Made by a program: the position numbers and the translations under genes. The notes beneath the pieces were generated by a model. It had not been told where the DNA came from and ran no database searches. It saw only the letters and a list, made by a program, of their open reading frames with translations. 64,000 nt of DNA from Clarkia xantiana subsp. parviflora. Lineage: Eukaryota > Streptophyta > Magnoliopsida > Myrtales > Onagraceae. Positions 44,551 through 55,456 of the stretch are shown piece by piece. Each line of letters starts with the position of its first letter. Position 1 is the first letter of the stretch. The DNA lies in assembly GCA_036873135.1 (NCBI GenBank), contig JAPTYO010000017.1, positions 2,108,001 through 2,172,000 on the forward strand. The letters are read 5' to 3'.

Positions 44551-47500
44551 TTAGGTAGGAATGAAGAGACATGTGGTGTTATAGACAATTGTGCGGTGTT
44601 TCTTATCGTAAAAACTAGGATGAGTAGTAGTAGTAGTAGTAGAAGGTAGTGTAGATGCTCCACCACGGAAAAGGACCAATAAGCAGAGGAGTTGGTGGTG
44701 GTATTTAGCAACGACAAGACTGCCGACAACGTGATAGCTTGAATGCAGGCTCGCACGGATGGACAATGTGAGTCCCTGTCCAGACTCCACCATATCCTCC
44801 ATCGCTCTTCCACCTCCGTACATTAGCCTGTCCTTGCTTCCTATCTCCACTTCCACCACCTTCCTCTCCAACCTCTCCACTTGTACTTCCTCATCATGTT
44901 TTCCCTGCATTCCTTAAATCCAATATTACTTTTTTAATTCATTCACATGGCCCTCATTATAGCTACCTAAACAAAACTAAATGTGTTGTATTACCCCCCA
45001 AACATTTTTAAAAAAAAATTAATATAATAAAACAATATATATGCATCAATTGGGAAATCAACCTAATTTGTACTTCACTTTTCTTTTTTTCCCACAAGAC
45101 GGTCATAGGTGACCCCCCACAGGAGGGCAACACCCTTAATATACTCACTCCACACCTATACTAATCCACACTCGCATCGGTGTCAGTCCGTAAAGGGTAA
45201 GATATTGCCTATGAATATTCTGTCATTCTCATGATCACCTGCGGGGTTTGAACCTCTGACCTCTGATTAAGAGATGCAATCCTGAACAACTACACATATT
45301 ACATGATTAATACTTCACTTATTATAGGGGTTTATCTTTTCGGTACCTTTTATATATAAATATTGTTAATATTTGGTATAACACTTATATAAAGTGTTGA
45401 TTAATAGGACCTATGGCTCAATCTGATATGGTTGTCTGGTCTGCGATGTTTGCCATTCTCGGGCAAATGCGAATTCCTTATTTCACCTTGATCAATCAAA
45501 ACATGTAGATCAGTCATGAATTTATTGGTTCAATCATGGACCTCGACCAGGCATAGGCTCGAGTCAGACCTGATCTCACAGCATTAAGTTATCAGATCTG
45601 ACATGGGCCAAAGTAAGCACCCTAATTAGGTGAATTGACCAAAACATATTTGTAAAATACTGTTGATTAACATTTTGGATAACTAAATTACCAAGTATTA
45701 AAAAAAATATTAAGGTACTAAAAAAACACACATCGTACTAATTAATTATTTTCCAAATTTTTAATAAAAAAATTAAGAATATTTTCCATGTAATGTACGT
45801 GTATCTAAAAAATCATGATTCTACTCAATTAATTAGAAAATATCATTTTCCGAAACCGATGAAATTAAATTTTAAAAATAAATTATCGAGCTTTTCGGCA
45901 ACACTAGTTAAATCTAACACACCAGAATCAATAATTATGACATGTTAGCTTCGATGTCATTAAATAATATTTTATAATTTTGATATCAACGAACTATATT
46001 TTTTTCATTTAATTTACTATAATATTATTTATTCTCGAATATCAGAACAGTACTTTAATTTACAAACATAGTTTTCTATCTGAAAGTTTAGATAAAAATA
46101 TTATGAAAGACATATGACATTGTATATTTCGAACTTACATACACCGTTGTAACAAATTAATCAACGATAATATCATTATGTCATTTTAATATATTAATTT
46201 TTTTTTTAAAAATATTGCAATTAAATGATATATATTTGTACAAATCATGCGCAAAAGACTAGCCATTGACTAGCATATATATATGAGACTTGTTACATGC
46301 TACTTTACTCCTATATATATATATATAACAATACATTTGGTTCACATGAAAATTATTGAGATAGAAGAAGGGATTAGGAATGGTGAATGATGAATACGAA
46401 GGGATATGCTTTATTTGGTTGACAAGCTAACTATAAACACATTATTTGAATTAATGTAAAAACATAGGCAATATGAATGAAATGAGAAAAATTGACATAA
46501 ATGCCTTCACTATTTTAACTTTCATTATAAAAAAAAATGTATACATTAGCCAAATATATAATTTTTAAAAGTAAAGAACAAATTTAAAAATAAATTAAAA
46601 TTTGAGTAAATTAAAATTCAAAAGTTATTAAATTCTGAAAATATTGCAAATGTAAAAATATTTTTTAAAAAAAATTAGAAAAAATCTATAATTTATTAAA
46701 AAATTATAAATATTTATAAATTAAAAAAAATAAATAAAGGGAGAGAGAGACTCTTTGTCGAATTGGAATTAGCTAGGGTCTAAACCTGCAACTCAGACGT
46801 GGTATTGGTACAGATGTAGACTGGATCGGATTCTAATGAAGGCTGGACCTGTTAATCTCCCCCTTTCATTTTAAATTTTATATTTTAAAACTAACTAATT
46901 TATTAGTATTTAAATTTATTATTTCTGTTTCAAAAAAATAATATTTTTTTTACAGAAAATTTGTCCATAAGTTAATTTGAATCCATATGTAGTCACTATT
47001 CTTAGGGTATATGTAAGATTTACTAATATGGATGGAGGTGTAATAGAAAGGTAATGCGGATTTAAATTGCAACCAAATAAATAAAAATAAATCATTATTA
47101 TCAATTTTTGGTGTTTTGCGCCGAAGTAAACACCTAGGAATGAACTCGCATAAATAGAATGAATTTCATCATCACATATATAGCTAGCTAGTTCTAGTAA
47201 GAATTAGCATTACTAGCTACCGGTCGAGCAAAGAGATATTTATCCAGATATATATCTCTCTCATGATTAAAACAACGCTCTTCTCTAAAGAGTATGTATA
47301 ATATGACGTAATTGCGAGTCTTCGTAACAAAAGAAAAATCACCTTACAGATGATTCCATTTCTCAATGATGTGGATGATCTACGGCTTGGCAATAAAATA
47401 CGTACAAATCAACTATTTACACTATGGTTTCATTTGTACAATCATGGGTCTGTGTGCTGCTGAAGATTACTTGAAGAAGAAATAGTTGAAATAGTAAGTT

Positions 47501-48221
47501 AAGTTTTGAACCGGCCGGCTCAGCTTCAGACGGTTATTCTCTGGTTCAGTCTTCAGCAAGCAGTTCATATATGGTCCAGACAACAGCAAACAGACAAAGA
47601 TACGCAACAAGATGTTCTCGATTTTGATTGCTGAATTCTGTAGGTTTTGTAACTAGATACGTAGTGGCACTTTCTTATAGGTTAGTTAGCTAATTTTATC
47701 TTTCTTCCCGTTGTAATTTCGTAGCTATTAAAGTCGTGTAATCTGTTTCTATCTTTAAGCAATACAATTTTTTTCTTTTTCAATATTGCGATTTCATTAA
47801 GTAACCGAGTGTTCTTGTTAACTGCTTTTCGACTTTTTTTCGTTTCAATCAATCTCATATATATTAGAGAGGCTTAGTCGATTTAGGCGAGTGAAGTCTA
47901 AATCCCTACAAGTGGTATCAGACCTCAAGCTTAGAAAAAAAATGTAAAATTATTATGCATTCCTATGAGATGGACAAAGGCAACAGTAGCAACTTTGTGA
48001 GATTGATGGTTCCCAGATAAGAAAGAGATTATGGATACTGCAGTACCATAACGGAGAATCTCTTGAGAGTCAAAGAGTATTGGGAGGCGATTGAAAATTG
48101 AAGACTCAAATGATCCGTACTACAAGAAGAGGAAGTTGCTTGATCTGAAGGCCAAAAACGTGTTGTTGCAGGCCATTGACAAGGCTACAATCTCAACAGT
48201 TCTCTGCAAGAACACTACAAA

Positions 48222-48278
<57 letters not shown>

Positions 48279-51200
48279 ATTCTATGAAGAAAGTGGGAAT
48301 AGGCTGAGCTAGAGTATAGAGAACTCAGTTGCAAACTTTGAGAAGAGAGTTTGACCTCTTACAAATGAGAGAATGTGAGAAAGTCTTAGACTATTTCTCA
48401 AAAACTATGTAAACCTGCAGCAAAATGAGAGTCATAGGAGAAACCATGATTGACAAGCAAATCGTGGAGAAGATATTGAGATCATTGACTCAAAAATTCA
48501 ACTTCGTGATTGTTGCGATTGAAAAATTAAAGGACATTGATTCTTTGTTCCTATATGAGCTACAAAGCTCTTTAATTATATATGAGCAGAAACTCAATCG
48601 ACTCTCAGATATTAAGGAGCAGATATCTTAACTAAAGGGTTGAAGAGAAGCTCATTTGTGGAGTTAAGATCGAAGATTGAAGTTGTTAAACTGAGTTGAA
48701 ATGTCGAAGTTCAGTTAAGGGAGAGTGATGATTATTACTTGAAGAAGAAGCAGAAGAAGATGTTAGATAAGGTAGGTAAGTTCCGAACCGGTCGGCTCAG
48801 CTGCAGACGGTTCTTCTCCGGTCCAGTCTTCGACGATTCAAATCCGGTCCAAACTGCGGGAAACGAAACGAAGATACGCGAGAAGATATTTTCGATTTCG
48901 ATTCGCGAATTCTCTAGGTTTTGTAACTAGATAATTAGTGGGCACTGGTTTATAGGTTAGTTAGTTGATTTTCGGTTTCCTCCCATTGTAATTTCGCAGC
49001 TATTTATGTCATGTAATTTGTTTCGTTATCATCAAGAAATACAATATTTTCTTCTACGATATTGTGTGTTCATTAAGCTACTGAGTGTTCTTGTTAATTT
49101 CTTTGTGTGTTTTCGTTTCAATCAGTCTCATATACATCAGAGAGGCTTAGTCGATTTAAGTGAGTGAAGTCTAAATCCCTACATTGTGTGACTTGACGAG
49201 CATTTGAAATGGCCTTCATAACCCGGAATCCTAATTTAGACAATACGTGCATTCTAGCATATGCACGTATTCTAAGACCCAGGCGACTCAGATCCAGGGT
49301 CGGACCTAGCCCTAGGCTAGGTCCGGCTAGGTCAATTTGGTTCAAGTGTTCGATATTGAAATTTTAAATTGTACAAATTAAAAGTTAGGAATGTATTAGA
49401 GGGACTAAATTGAACAAAATCAAAAGTTTAGGGTCACTCACGTGCACGACACATGACTTTTTACGGCCAAAATGGACGGAACTTTAACGGAGGTATGAAA
49501 ACGGTACAAAATAGAAACTTTTGGTACTAAATTGGTACAAAAAAATATATGGTATGAACAGTGTATTTCGTGCAAATATATGGTCTGAAGTGGACCCTTA
49601 ACCCTTGGTTAAATTAGATAATAATACGTGTTAAATTAATAAATAATTATTAAATTAAAAGTGTAAAATCAATTTTCGAGCTATAAACCTCAAAAAGTAT
49701 TACCATGTCACATAGTATAATCAGTGATTTGAGTTTTAAAAATGCACCAAAAGAACATTGGTCAAAAATAATATTATAGAAGTTTAATGTCTACAAATAT
49801 ATATTTCTTTATTTTAAATAAAATAATATTGTTTATTTAATATCATTATTAAATAATTATAAATTGTTCTCTGTCATTTGAATTTACTAATACTTTTTTT
49901 TTCATGTGAAAGTAGTGGTAAATACATTTTGAATGAATATCATATCATATATTTTAACTTACATACATCACTTTAAAAAAATTAATCAATATGATAGGTA
50001 ATTTTTTTAATATATTATTATTATTATTATTATTCTAAATAATAAATTTCAATGATATTATTAACATAAATTTTTATCTCAATTGAATTTTGCAAAAATG
50101 AGGGTTGTTCACTAGTATATTTATAAACCTATATAATTATATTTCAGCGTAATCAAATTAGAAAATTGCATACAACAAAATTAGAAATTCTAATATTTAA
50201 AAATAATTTTAAAGTTTTTCTCCCGAGTTCTTATTAATGTGTCACATTAGATAGCCGACAATTCTTAATTTTAGAATGCACGTCATTAACTAATTATATT
50301 ATTTTAATATCCATAACTATATTTAGAGAAAATTACATTTTAATCACCTCAACTATTTAACTTTGACCTTTTAGTATCTCAACAAATCTATTTTATTTGG
50401 TAATATGTGATTCTTCTTCGACAAGGCCTACCCAAAAGAGTTGCTTTCAGTTTCTTCGGCCTAGCCCAAAATGCCTGGGTTCGATCTAAAGCTCCTTCAA
50501 TAATTGTACAGCGAGCTGCAAAAGATACTCTCTCCTCTCGCGCCCCCAAAATAAAGTAATAGGTACAGACTACAAATAATACAATTTTTTTCGTTAATTA
50601 AAATACTATTATTTGAGCAACTAAACATGAAAATATTTTTTTTTACAGCAAAACAATTACAAAACTTACACAATTTGAGAATTAAGTAACACGTCAATTG
50701 CCCTCTAATTTTCATTTTGTTTACTTTAATCCTTAAATTTAAATTCTTAACTTTAATTTTATAAATTAGTCTATAGACAACTTTAATCGAACCATAGGTC
50801 CAAATTGACTTAGACGAAGTTCAATCTATAGCTGGGTCGGACCCTACTTAGGCTCTCCGGACCTGGGTGACCCTAACTAGGGTCCAACCACCCATGGGTC
50901 GGACCTGAGTAAGTCAATTTAGACATAGGGTCTAACTGAGTCCAATCGGATCCTATACCTAAATTGATCTAGCTAATGTCCGTCCCATGGTTGGGTTCAA
51001 ACCCTGATTAGGGTCGCTCAGGTCTTGCAACACTAATCAAGGTATGACCCAGCTATTGTCGGAACCTAGCTAGGTTAATTTAGTCCAGTCGGAGCATGTG
51101 TCCAAATAGACCTAACATTGATTTGACCCATAGCTGGTCGGACCCTGATTAGGGTCATTCAGGTCCGGCGACCTAACCAGGGTCTGACCCAGCCATGTGG

Positions 51201-52232
51201 CGGACCCTATCTACGTCAATTTAGAAAGAAATATATGTATAGATATTGTCTTGCCAAAATATGTATAGATATGTAAAGGCTTGAATTTAAGTCTGGTGAA
51301 GAACATCAACAAGAGTATGAGAATGCATAAACTTGAGTTATGTAGAATCAGGAAGGAGAATCCGCTAGCAAACCATGGGAATTGCAGAGTTTTAGATTCG
51401 TTATTGGATACATTAGTTTTTGTAAATTTATATTTTATCAACATTTGGTTGATTAGCATATCTAATTGAGGGAGATGAGGACTTACATGAATTGGAGTGG
51501 ATGCTAGAGAGAGGGTAGCGAAAGAGAGTTGGAGGAGAGGGGGTTGGATGTGAAGGGGAAAGAGGTTGGAGGGATTGTGAATGAAGAGATGAAGGGAGAT
51601 GTTGCAGTTTAGTATTTTGGTTGATACCCCTGTTCCATCCACTCCTTCACCTATTTCATACTCCCTTACCTTTGATACCTGCATTCATTCATTCATGATT
51701 TAATTTCTTTTTTTATAATAATTATTAGGTAGGGAGATAATTAATTAAAATAAAATACCTTGATAGAGATGTTGGGTTTTTGAGGCTTGGTTGCCATGTA
51801 GAAAACGAGCAACGCAATCCCTAAACTCAGCAGAAATCTCCAGCTTACTTGTAGTAAAATCCATGAAGTGGAATTGGGTGAATAGCTAAAGTATAAATAC
51901 TTGCACCATCCTCCGCCGTAGTAGTGCGTCCACCCATCATTAGTTATGCTGCTGCTGCTGCTGCTGCTGTTGCTGTTGATCAATCGTTTGATCTCATCAT
52001 CACCTCCTGCTGCTGCTGCTGCATTGTCAAAGCGGGTGGGTGCTGCAATATTAATACTCATCATGTTATTATTGTTGTTGGAACCACGGGAAGAGCTGCG
52101 AGACAGATTGTTGTTGTTTGATGGATGATGAAGATCCACAACGCTGCAGCTGTTTGCATGCGAGATTGTTGATGGACTTTGAACGTAGTATACACCTCCT
52201 CCTCCTTCTACTGATTCATCTTCCATCTCCAT
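44551..52232 (-). CDS. LEA_2-type (NHL-like) membrane protein, three exons
   Basis: Exons 51,759-52,232, 51,487-51,678 and 44,551-44,904 give 1,020 nt, 339 residues, all junctions in phase 0. Start is ATG 52,232 (MEMEDES); the open frame extends upstream only to a TTG. Residues 14-21 are VYYVQSPS, a signature of a plant LEA-2 hydroxyproline-rich family. Asn, Ser and Ala homopolymers fill residues 38-97. One membrane segment lies at about 130-146, followed by ATKPQKPNISIK, leading into the LEA_2 domain (about 155-330) with RLMYGGG at 248-254 and SYHVVGSLV. Usual length for the family is near 320. Introns: 80 nt (GTATTT...TGCAG) and 6,582 nt (GTAAGT...TGCAG). Likely type II membrane protein with the LEA_2 domain outside the cytosol; precise role unknown. 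The last about 45 residues are poorly conserved, so the C-terminus is less certain. Confidence 0.8.
45095..45300. repeat. Possible dispersed repeat with a B-box-like motif
   Basis: GC-richer block in AT-rich intron, ending GCGGGGTTTGAACCTCTGACC near 45,241. GGTTTGAACC resembles a pol III B box (GGTTCGANNCC), but no A box or poly-A end is clear. It may be a SINE relic or another dispersed repeat. Confidence 0.25.
45301..47457. other. AT-rich intronic sequence
   Basis: Highly AT-rich with short TA runs (about 46,275-46,325) and a GA run near 46,742. No ORF or repeat family recognised. Confidence 0.6.
47458..47910 (+). repeat. 5' LTR of the intronic copia element
   Basis: 453 bp. Compared with the 3' copy it has lost several CG sites (for example GGTCCAGACAAC against GGTCCAAACTGC, and ATTGCTGAATTC against ATTCGCGAATTC). 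Confidence 0.85.
47913..47924 (+). other. Primer binding site of the intronic copia element
   Basis: TGGTATCAGACC two bases after the LTR end; one base differs from TGGTATCAGAGC. Confidence 0.8.
47960..48634 (+). pseudogene. Copia gag remnant
   Basis: Reads CSTITENLLRVKEYWEAIEN, stop, then DLKAKNVLLQAIDKAT, matching copia Gag. A TA run of 53 bp (48,224-48,276) sits inside the frame at the place where related Gags read KDIWDSMK; DSMK-like sequence resumes directly after. Next come LREEFDLLQMRE, a frame change, and MRVIGETMIDKQIVEKILRS to the stop at 48,629-48,631. Non-functional. Confidence 0.8.
48224..48276. repeat. TA microsatellite inside a copia gag
   Basis: About 26 uninterrupted TA units. 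Probably grew from the ATATGG or ATATAT of the codons for Asp-Ile-Trp. Confidence 0.9.
48726..49183 (+). repeat. 3' LTR of the intronic copia element
   Basis: 458 bp, retains more CG sites than the 5' copy. Confidence 0.85.
49290..49604. repeat. One arm of a foldback Mutator-like element
   Basis: Matches the right arm of the element at 53,585-54,447: GGTCCGGCTAGGTCAATT, then GGGACTAAATTGAACAAA, AGTTTAGGGTC.CTCACGTG, a GGTACTAAA-type segment and the end CCCTTAACCC at 49,604. The left arm is not found. Confidence 0.75.
49605..50769. other. AT-rich intronic sequence
   Basis: No gene. ATT trinucleotide run near 50,020-50,035. Confidence 0.6.
50770..51230. repeat. GGTCCGACC-rich relic related to the foldback core
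   Basis: Repeated words GGTCGGACC, GACCCAGC and GGGTC.CTCAGGTCC as in the core of the element at 53,585-54,447, but diverged and without terminal repeats. Confidence 0.55.
51946..52023 (-). repeat. CTG/GCT trinucleotide runs in exon 1 of the host gene
   Basis: CTG runs at about 51,949-51,975 and 52,008-52,021 (plus strand) encode Ser and Ala homopolymers on minus; ATT/GTT runs near 52,064-52,080 and 52,108-52,118 encode Asn. Such runs vary in length between alleles. Confidence 0.8.
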
Positions 52233-53584
52233 TCTTAATTTCCACTTATTCTTCAATATTTTTTACATTCACCCAACCTACCTACATATATATATATATA
52301 TATATCTCAAGTTAATTAATTAATTGGAGAAATCATGTATAAATTAACATTTCATTTATTATTATTTATTATTCATCATGATGATGAGAAGGTATTTCAA
52401 GCCCCACACACAATACATAATCAACCTCATCAGCCATACCCAATCTCCCCCATTCTTTATATATATATTTTTTTCCCAAATTAAGCAATTTTTTTTTAAA
52501 TCAATTCTATTATAATATATAATATATTAATTCGAAAGATGGATATTCTTTGAATGACATGTGTATGTTTTTCTCTATTAATCATTATCGCATCTCTATA
52601 AATTTATATATAAAATATTGGGTAAGTGAAAATTAGAAGAAATTTTTATCTCATATTATAGGCTCTAGATAAAATATAAAAAATCTTTACATAAATATAA
52701 AAACAAAAAGTTAAAGTTTATATTTAAATGATACATCCATACATTTTGATAGTGAATTCTTCTAAGGTAGGCACCTGTGGCGGAGGATTAACAATAATCG
52801 GATGAAAACGCCACCCCATTATCGAGTAATTTTATTAGGACATTAGGTTAATTCATGGAGTAAAAGATACCTTAATCCCCATTATTTTAGTCTTAGACCC
52901 CATTATTTTGTGTAAGACAGTAAGATCCAAATATAATTTTGTAAGATCACATTATTATATCGTAACATACTCATTCAATTCATCCGGGAAACAAATTATC
53001 AATTTTAAGTTTTGAGACTTCTGACGTGAAGAGTACAGTTGTAAATTTTATTATTCACATCTCTATTTCTAGACTATGAATTGTAGTAACGTTAATATAA
53101 TGTCATACATGAGGTTCAATAGAGAAAAGTATGTAAATCAGACAATATGTTTGAAAAATATATTTTTTATACCAGTATGCTTTAAAATGTACAAATGTTT
53201 CAAAATATTGGTAATTGATAATTTTTTCAATGTCCCGTCCAAAATTAACGTCAAATACATTTTAAATTTACAAATTTACTTAATATTTTTCTAAATATTA
53301 ACATCAAGACCCAATCACTTATACGTGCTCTGACTCCATTGAGACTCAACTAATCTAGAATCGGTACTTGTCCAATTTGACTCAACTGTAACATTTTTAT
53401 AAGCAATTAGGAGTTTGTTATGGTACTTTAAAAACTACTCAGTTAAATTTGTATGTTTAAAATGTATTTAACGAAACTTTTGATAGATAAATAAAGAAAG
53501 TACCAATTATCATAACTATGAAACAAGCATATTTGAAAGCATATTAGTATAAAAAATAACATTTTTCAAACATAATTGTATATT
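52233..53584. other. Upstream region of the host gene
   Basis: Promoter and 5' UTR of the minus-strand gene lie here. A TA run is at about 52,284-52,305, and TATATATAAAG (minus) at about 52,456-52,468 is a candidate TATA box, unproven. The rest is AT-rich without a gene. Confidence 0.4.
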
Positions 53585-54447
53585 GGGTTAAAGGTACTTT
53601 TCATACCACATGTTTGGCCGAATCTGGCTTTTAGTACCGGATGTTTGGTTTTGTATACTTTTGGTACCAAACGTTTAAAAAAATGTGGCTTTTGGTACAT
53701 CCGTTAGTTGGCCGTTAATTTTTTCCGTTAAGTGACATGTGCAAGTCACGTGACCGACCCTAAACTTTCGAATTTGTTCAATTTAGTCCATCAAATATAT
53801 TCATAACTTTTAATTTGTTTAATTTAGTCCAAAAACTTCAAAATCAATTCCAATTGAATCATCGAACCCAATTGACCTAGCCGGACCTAGCCTAGGGCTA
53901 GGTCCGAACCTAGGTTGGGGTCGCCTGACCCAGCCGACCCTGACCCAGGGTCGGACTTAGCCCTTGGCTAGGTCTGGCTAGGTCAATTGGGACCTAGCCC
54001 AAATTCGACCCAAATTGGGCTAGGTCCCAATTGACCTAACCGGACCTAGCCTAGGGCTAGGTCCGACCCTAGGTCAGGGTCGGCTGGGTCAGGGTCGGCT
54101 GGGTCCGGCGACCCCAACCCAGGGTCGGACCAAGCCCTAGGCTAGGTCCGGCTAGGTCAATTGGGTTTGATGATTAAATTGGAATTGATTTTGAAGTTTT
54201 GGGACTAAATTAAACAAATTAAAAGTTATGAATATATTTGAGGGACTAAATTGAACAAATTCGAAAGTTTAGGGTCGGTCACGTGACTTGCACATGTCAT
54301 TTAACGGAAAAAACTAACGGTCAATTAACGGATGTACCAAAAACCACATTTTTTCAAACGTTTGGTACCAAAAGTATACAAAACCAAACATCCGGTACTA
54401 AAAGCCACATTCGGCCAAACATGTGGTATGAAAAGTACCTTTAACCC
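53585..54447. mobile_element. Mutator-like foldback element with 9-bp TSD
   Basis: 863 bp, nearly all inverted repeat. Left end GGGTTAAAGGTAC, right end GTACCTTTAACCC. The arms match for about 300 bp (for example CACGTGACCGACCCTAAAC on the left against GTTTAGGGTCGGTCACGTG on the right). Flanks TTGTATATT (53,576-53,584) and TTTTATATT (54,448-54,456) agree at 8 of 9 bases, a Mutator-type 9-bp target duplication. The core (53,870-54,170) is made of palindromic GGACCTAGCC/GGCTAGGTCC words. No transposase, so non-autonomous. Confidence 0.85.
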
Positions 54448-54663
54448 TTTTATATTTTATATAATTTTCCTAAGAAAGTATGTTAAATTTTTGCATTTTG
54501 TTTTTGTATAGTTTACCCCTATTTTAAACATCCTAGCTCCGCTACTGGTAGGTACCTAGGCGTTTCTCTTTAAAATCAAACAATATATATAAATATAAAA
54601 TACAACATCGTTACATAAAGATAATATATGTAATATAAATATATATATTATATGCATATTCAC

Positions 54664-55402
54664 TTATGGGTTCCGATGTAATCGTTAGCCCCGTTAACGG
54701 CCAACAAACGGCGAGTAAGCCCAGTGGGCCTTGTAAAAGACCTGGAAGGTCCAGAAGCCCAGTTTGAAGGGTTCCGACGAGATCGGTCCCGATATATGAG
54801 CTGAATGCTCCCGACCGTAAGCCTCTGAGTAGGCCCCAATATGCCTTTGAGAAGGCCCTGATAATAAAGCCCCGAGAGAGCTGGACCTGTCTCGTGAGAC
54901 AAGGGGTCCTGGGTGGTGACCTAGAATGAGATAACTCTGGAGTCCCCGATATGAATTGGGACTTGTGATCAGAGGATAAGGCCGAGAAACCTGCCTACTA
55001 GATAGAGTAGTGGGGAGACGGTTAAGATACAGATAACCTCCCCCGAGATACGCAGGGCGTGCCCTAGATACGCGGAGTATGGGCGAGATACGCGGAGCGT
55101 GGGGCGAGATATATGGAATCCCGAACGAGATATGCGGAATCGTGGGTAAAACTGCCGGGCGCGGTTACAGGTAACTGAGTAACTTCCCCTCCTATATAAA
55201 GGAGGAAGTTACCTCAGAAAAGAGACATTCTAATACGAGCTTAGATTATTGCTTACCACCCCATCACTCATATAATCATTTAAGCATCGGAGAGGGATTC
55301 TGGGTCACCACCCAGGTCATCCCCTTTTGCAGGATTACGCGGAGCCCAGGAGTTCAAGCCTTTCCGTCAAGAACGTAACGGAGCTTCGCCCGTGATCCAA
55401 CA
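54664..55402 (+). repeat. Element D 5' LTR
   Basis: About 739 bp. U3 repeats of the C type in diverged form at about 55,030-55,130 (GAGATACGCGGAGCGTGG). TATA box near 55,193-55,202 (TATATAAAGG). Stem-loop at 55,284-55,332. Ends CCAACA. Confidence 0.88.
55284..55332 (+). other. R/U5 nested stem-loop of element D
   Basis: Begins GCATCGGAGAGGG. Inner stem CTGGGT (55,300-55,305) with ACCCAG (55,310-55,315), six perfect pairs, loop CACC. Outer stem AGAGGG (55,291-55,296) with CCCTTT (55,322-55,327), one G-U wobble. Confidence 0.65.
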
Positions 55403-55403
55403 T

Positions 55404-55421
55404 TGGCGCCGTCTGTGGGAG
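55404..55421 (+). other. Primer binding site of element D
   Basis: TGGCGCCGTCTGTGGGAG, identical to C over the first 17 bases. Confidence 0.8.
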
Positions 55422-55456
55422 TCTTACGAAAAGCCAAAATATTTTCTACTAGATCG

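Larger units (their letters stand above)
47458..49183 (+). mobile_element. Small old copia element (deletion derivative) in the intron
   Basis: 5' LTR 47,458-47,910 and 3' LTR 48,726-49,183 flank only about 815 bp of internal sequence with a gag remnant. LTRs start TGCTGAAG or TGATGATT and end CCCTACA. They differ visibly (my impression is well over 10%), so insertion is old. The target duplication is not clear (TGTGC on the left, TTGTG or TGTGT on the right). Lies antisense to the host gene. Confidence 0.85.
44905..51486 (-). other. 6.6-kb second intron of the host gene
   Basis: Donor GTAAGTCC at 51,486, acceptor GAATGCAG at 44,905. Contains a solo small copia element (47,458-49,183), a foldback arm (about 49,290-49,604) and related GGTCCGACC-rich sequence (50,770-51,230). 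Everything else is AT-rich and shows no gene. The exon on the far side was recognised by protein similarity and phase, not by transcript evidence. Confidence 0.7.

Noticed and set aside
45235..45262. tRNA or SINE promoter (GGTTTGAACC)
   Set aside because: Only a B-box-like word; no cloverleaf, A box or poly-A tail.
47453..49188. Target duplication of the intronic copia element
   Set aside because: TGTGC on the left and TTGTG/TGTGT on the right do not match exactly in one register.
51211..51486. Coding sequence of the host gene continuing past exon 2
   Set aside because: The open frame runs on, but GTAAGT at 51,486 is a strong donor and the downstream residues do not resemble LEA_2; exon 3 at 44,904 does.
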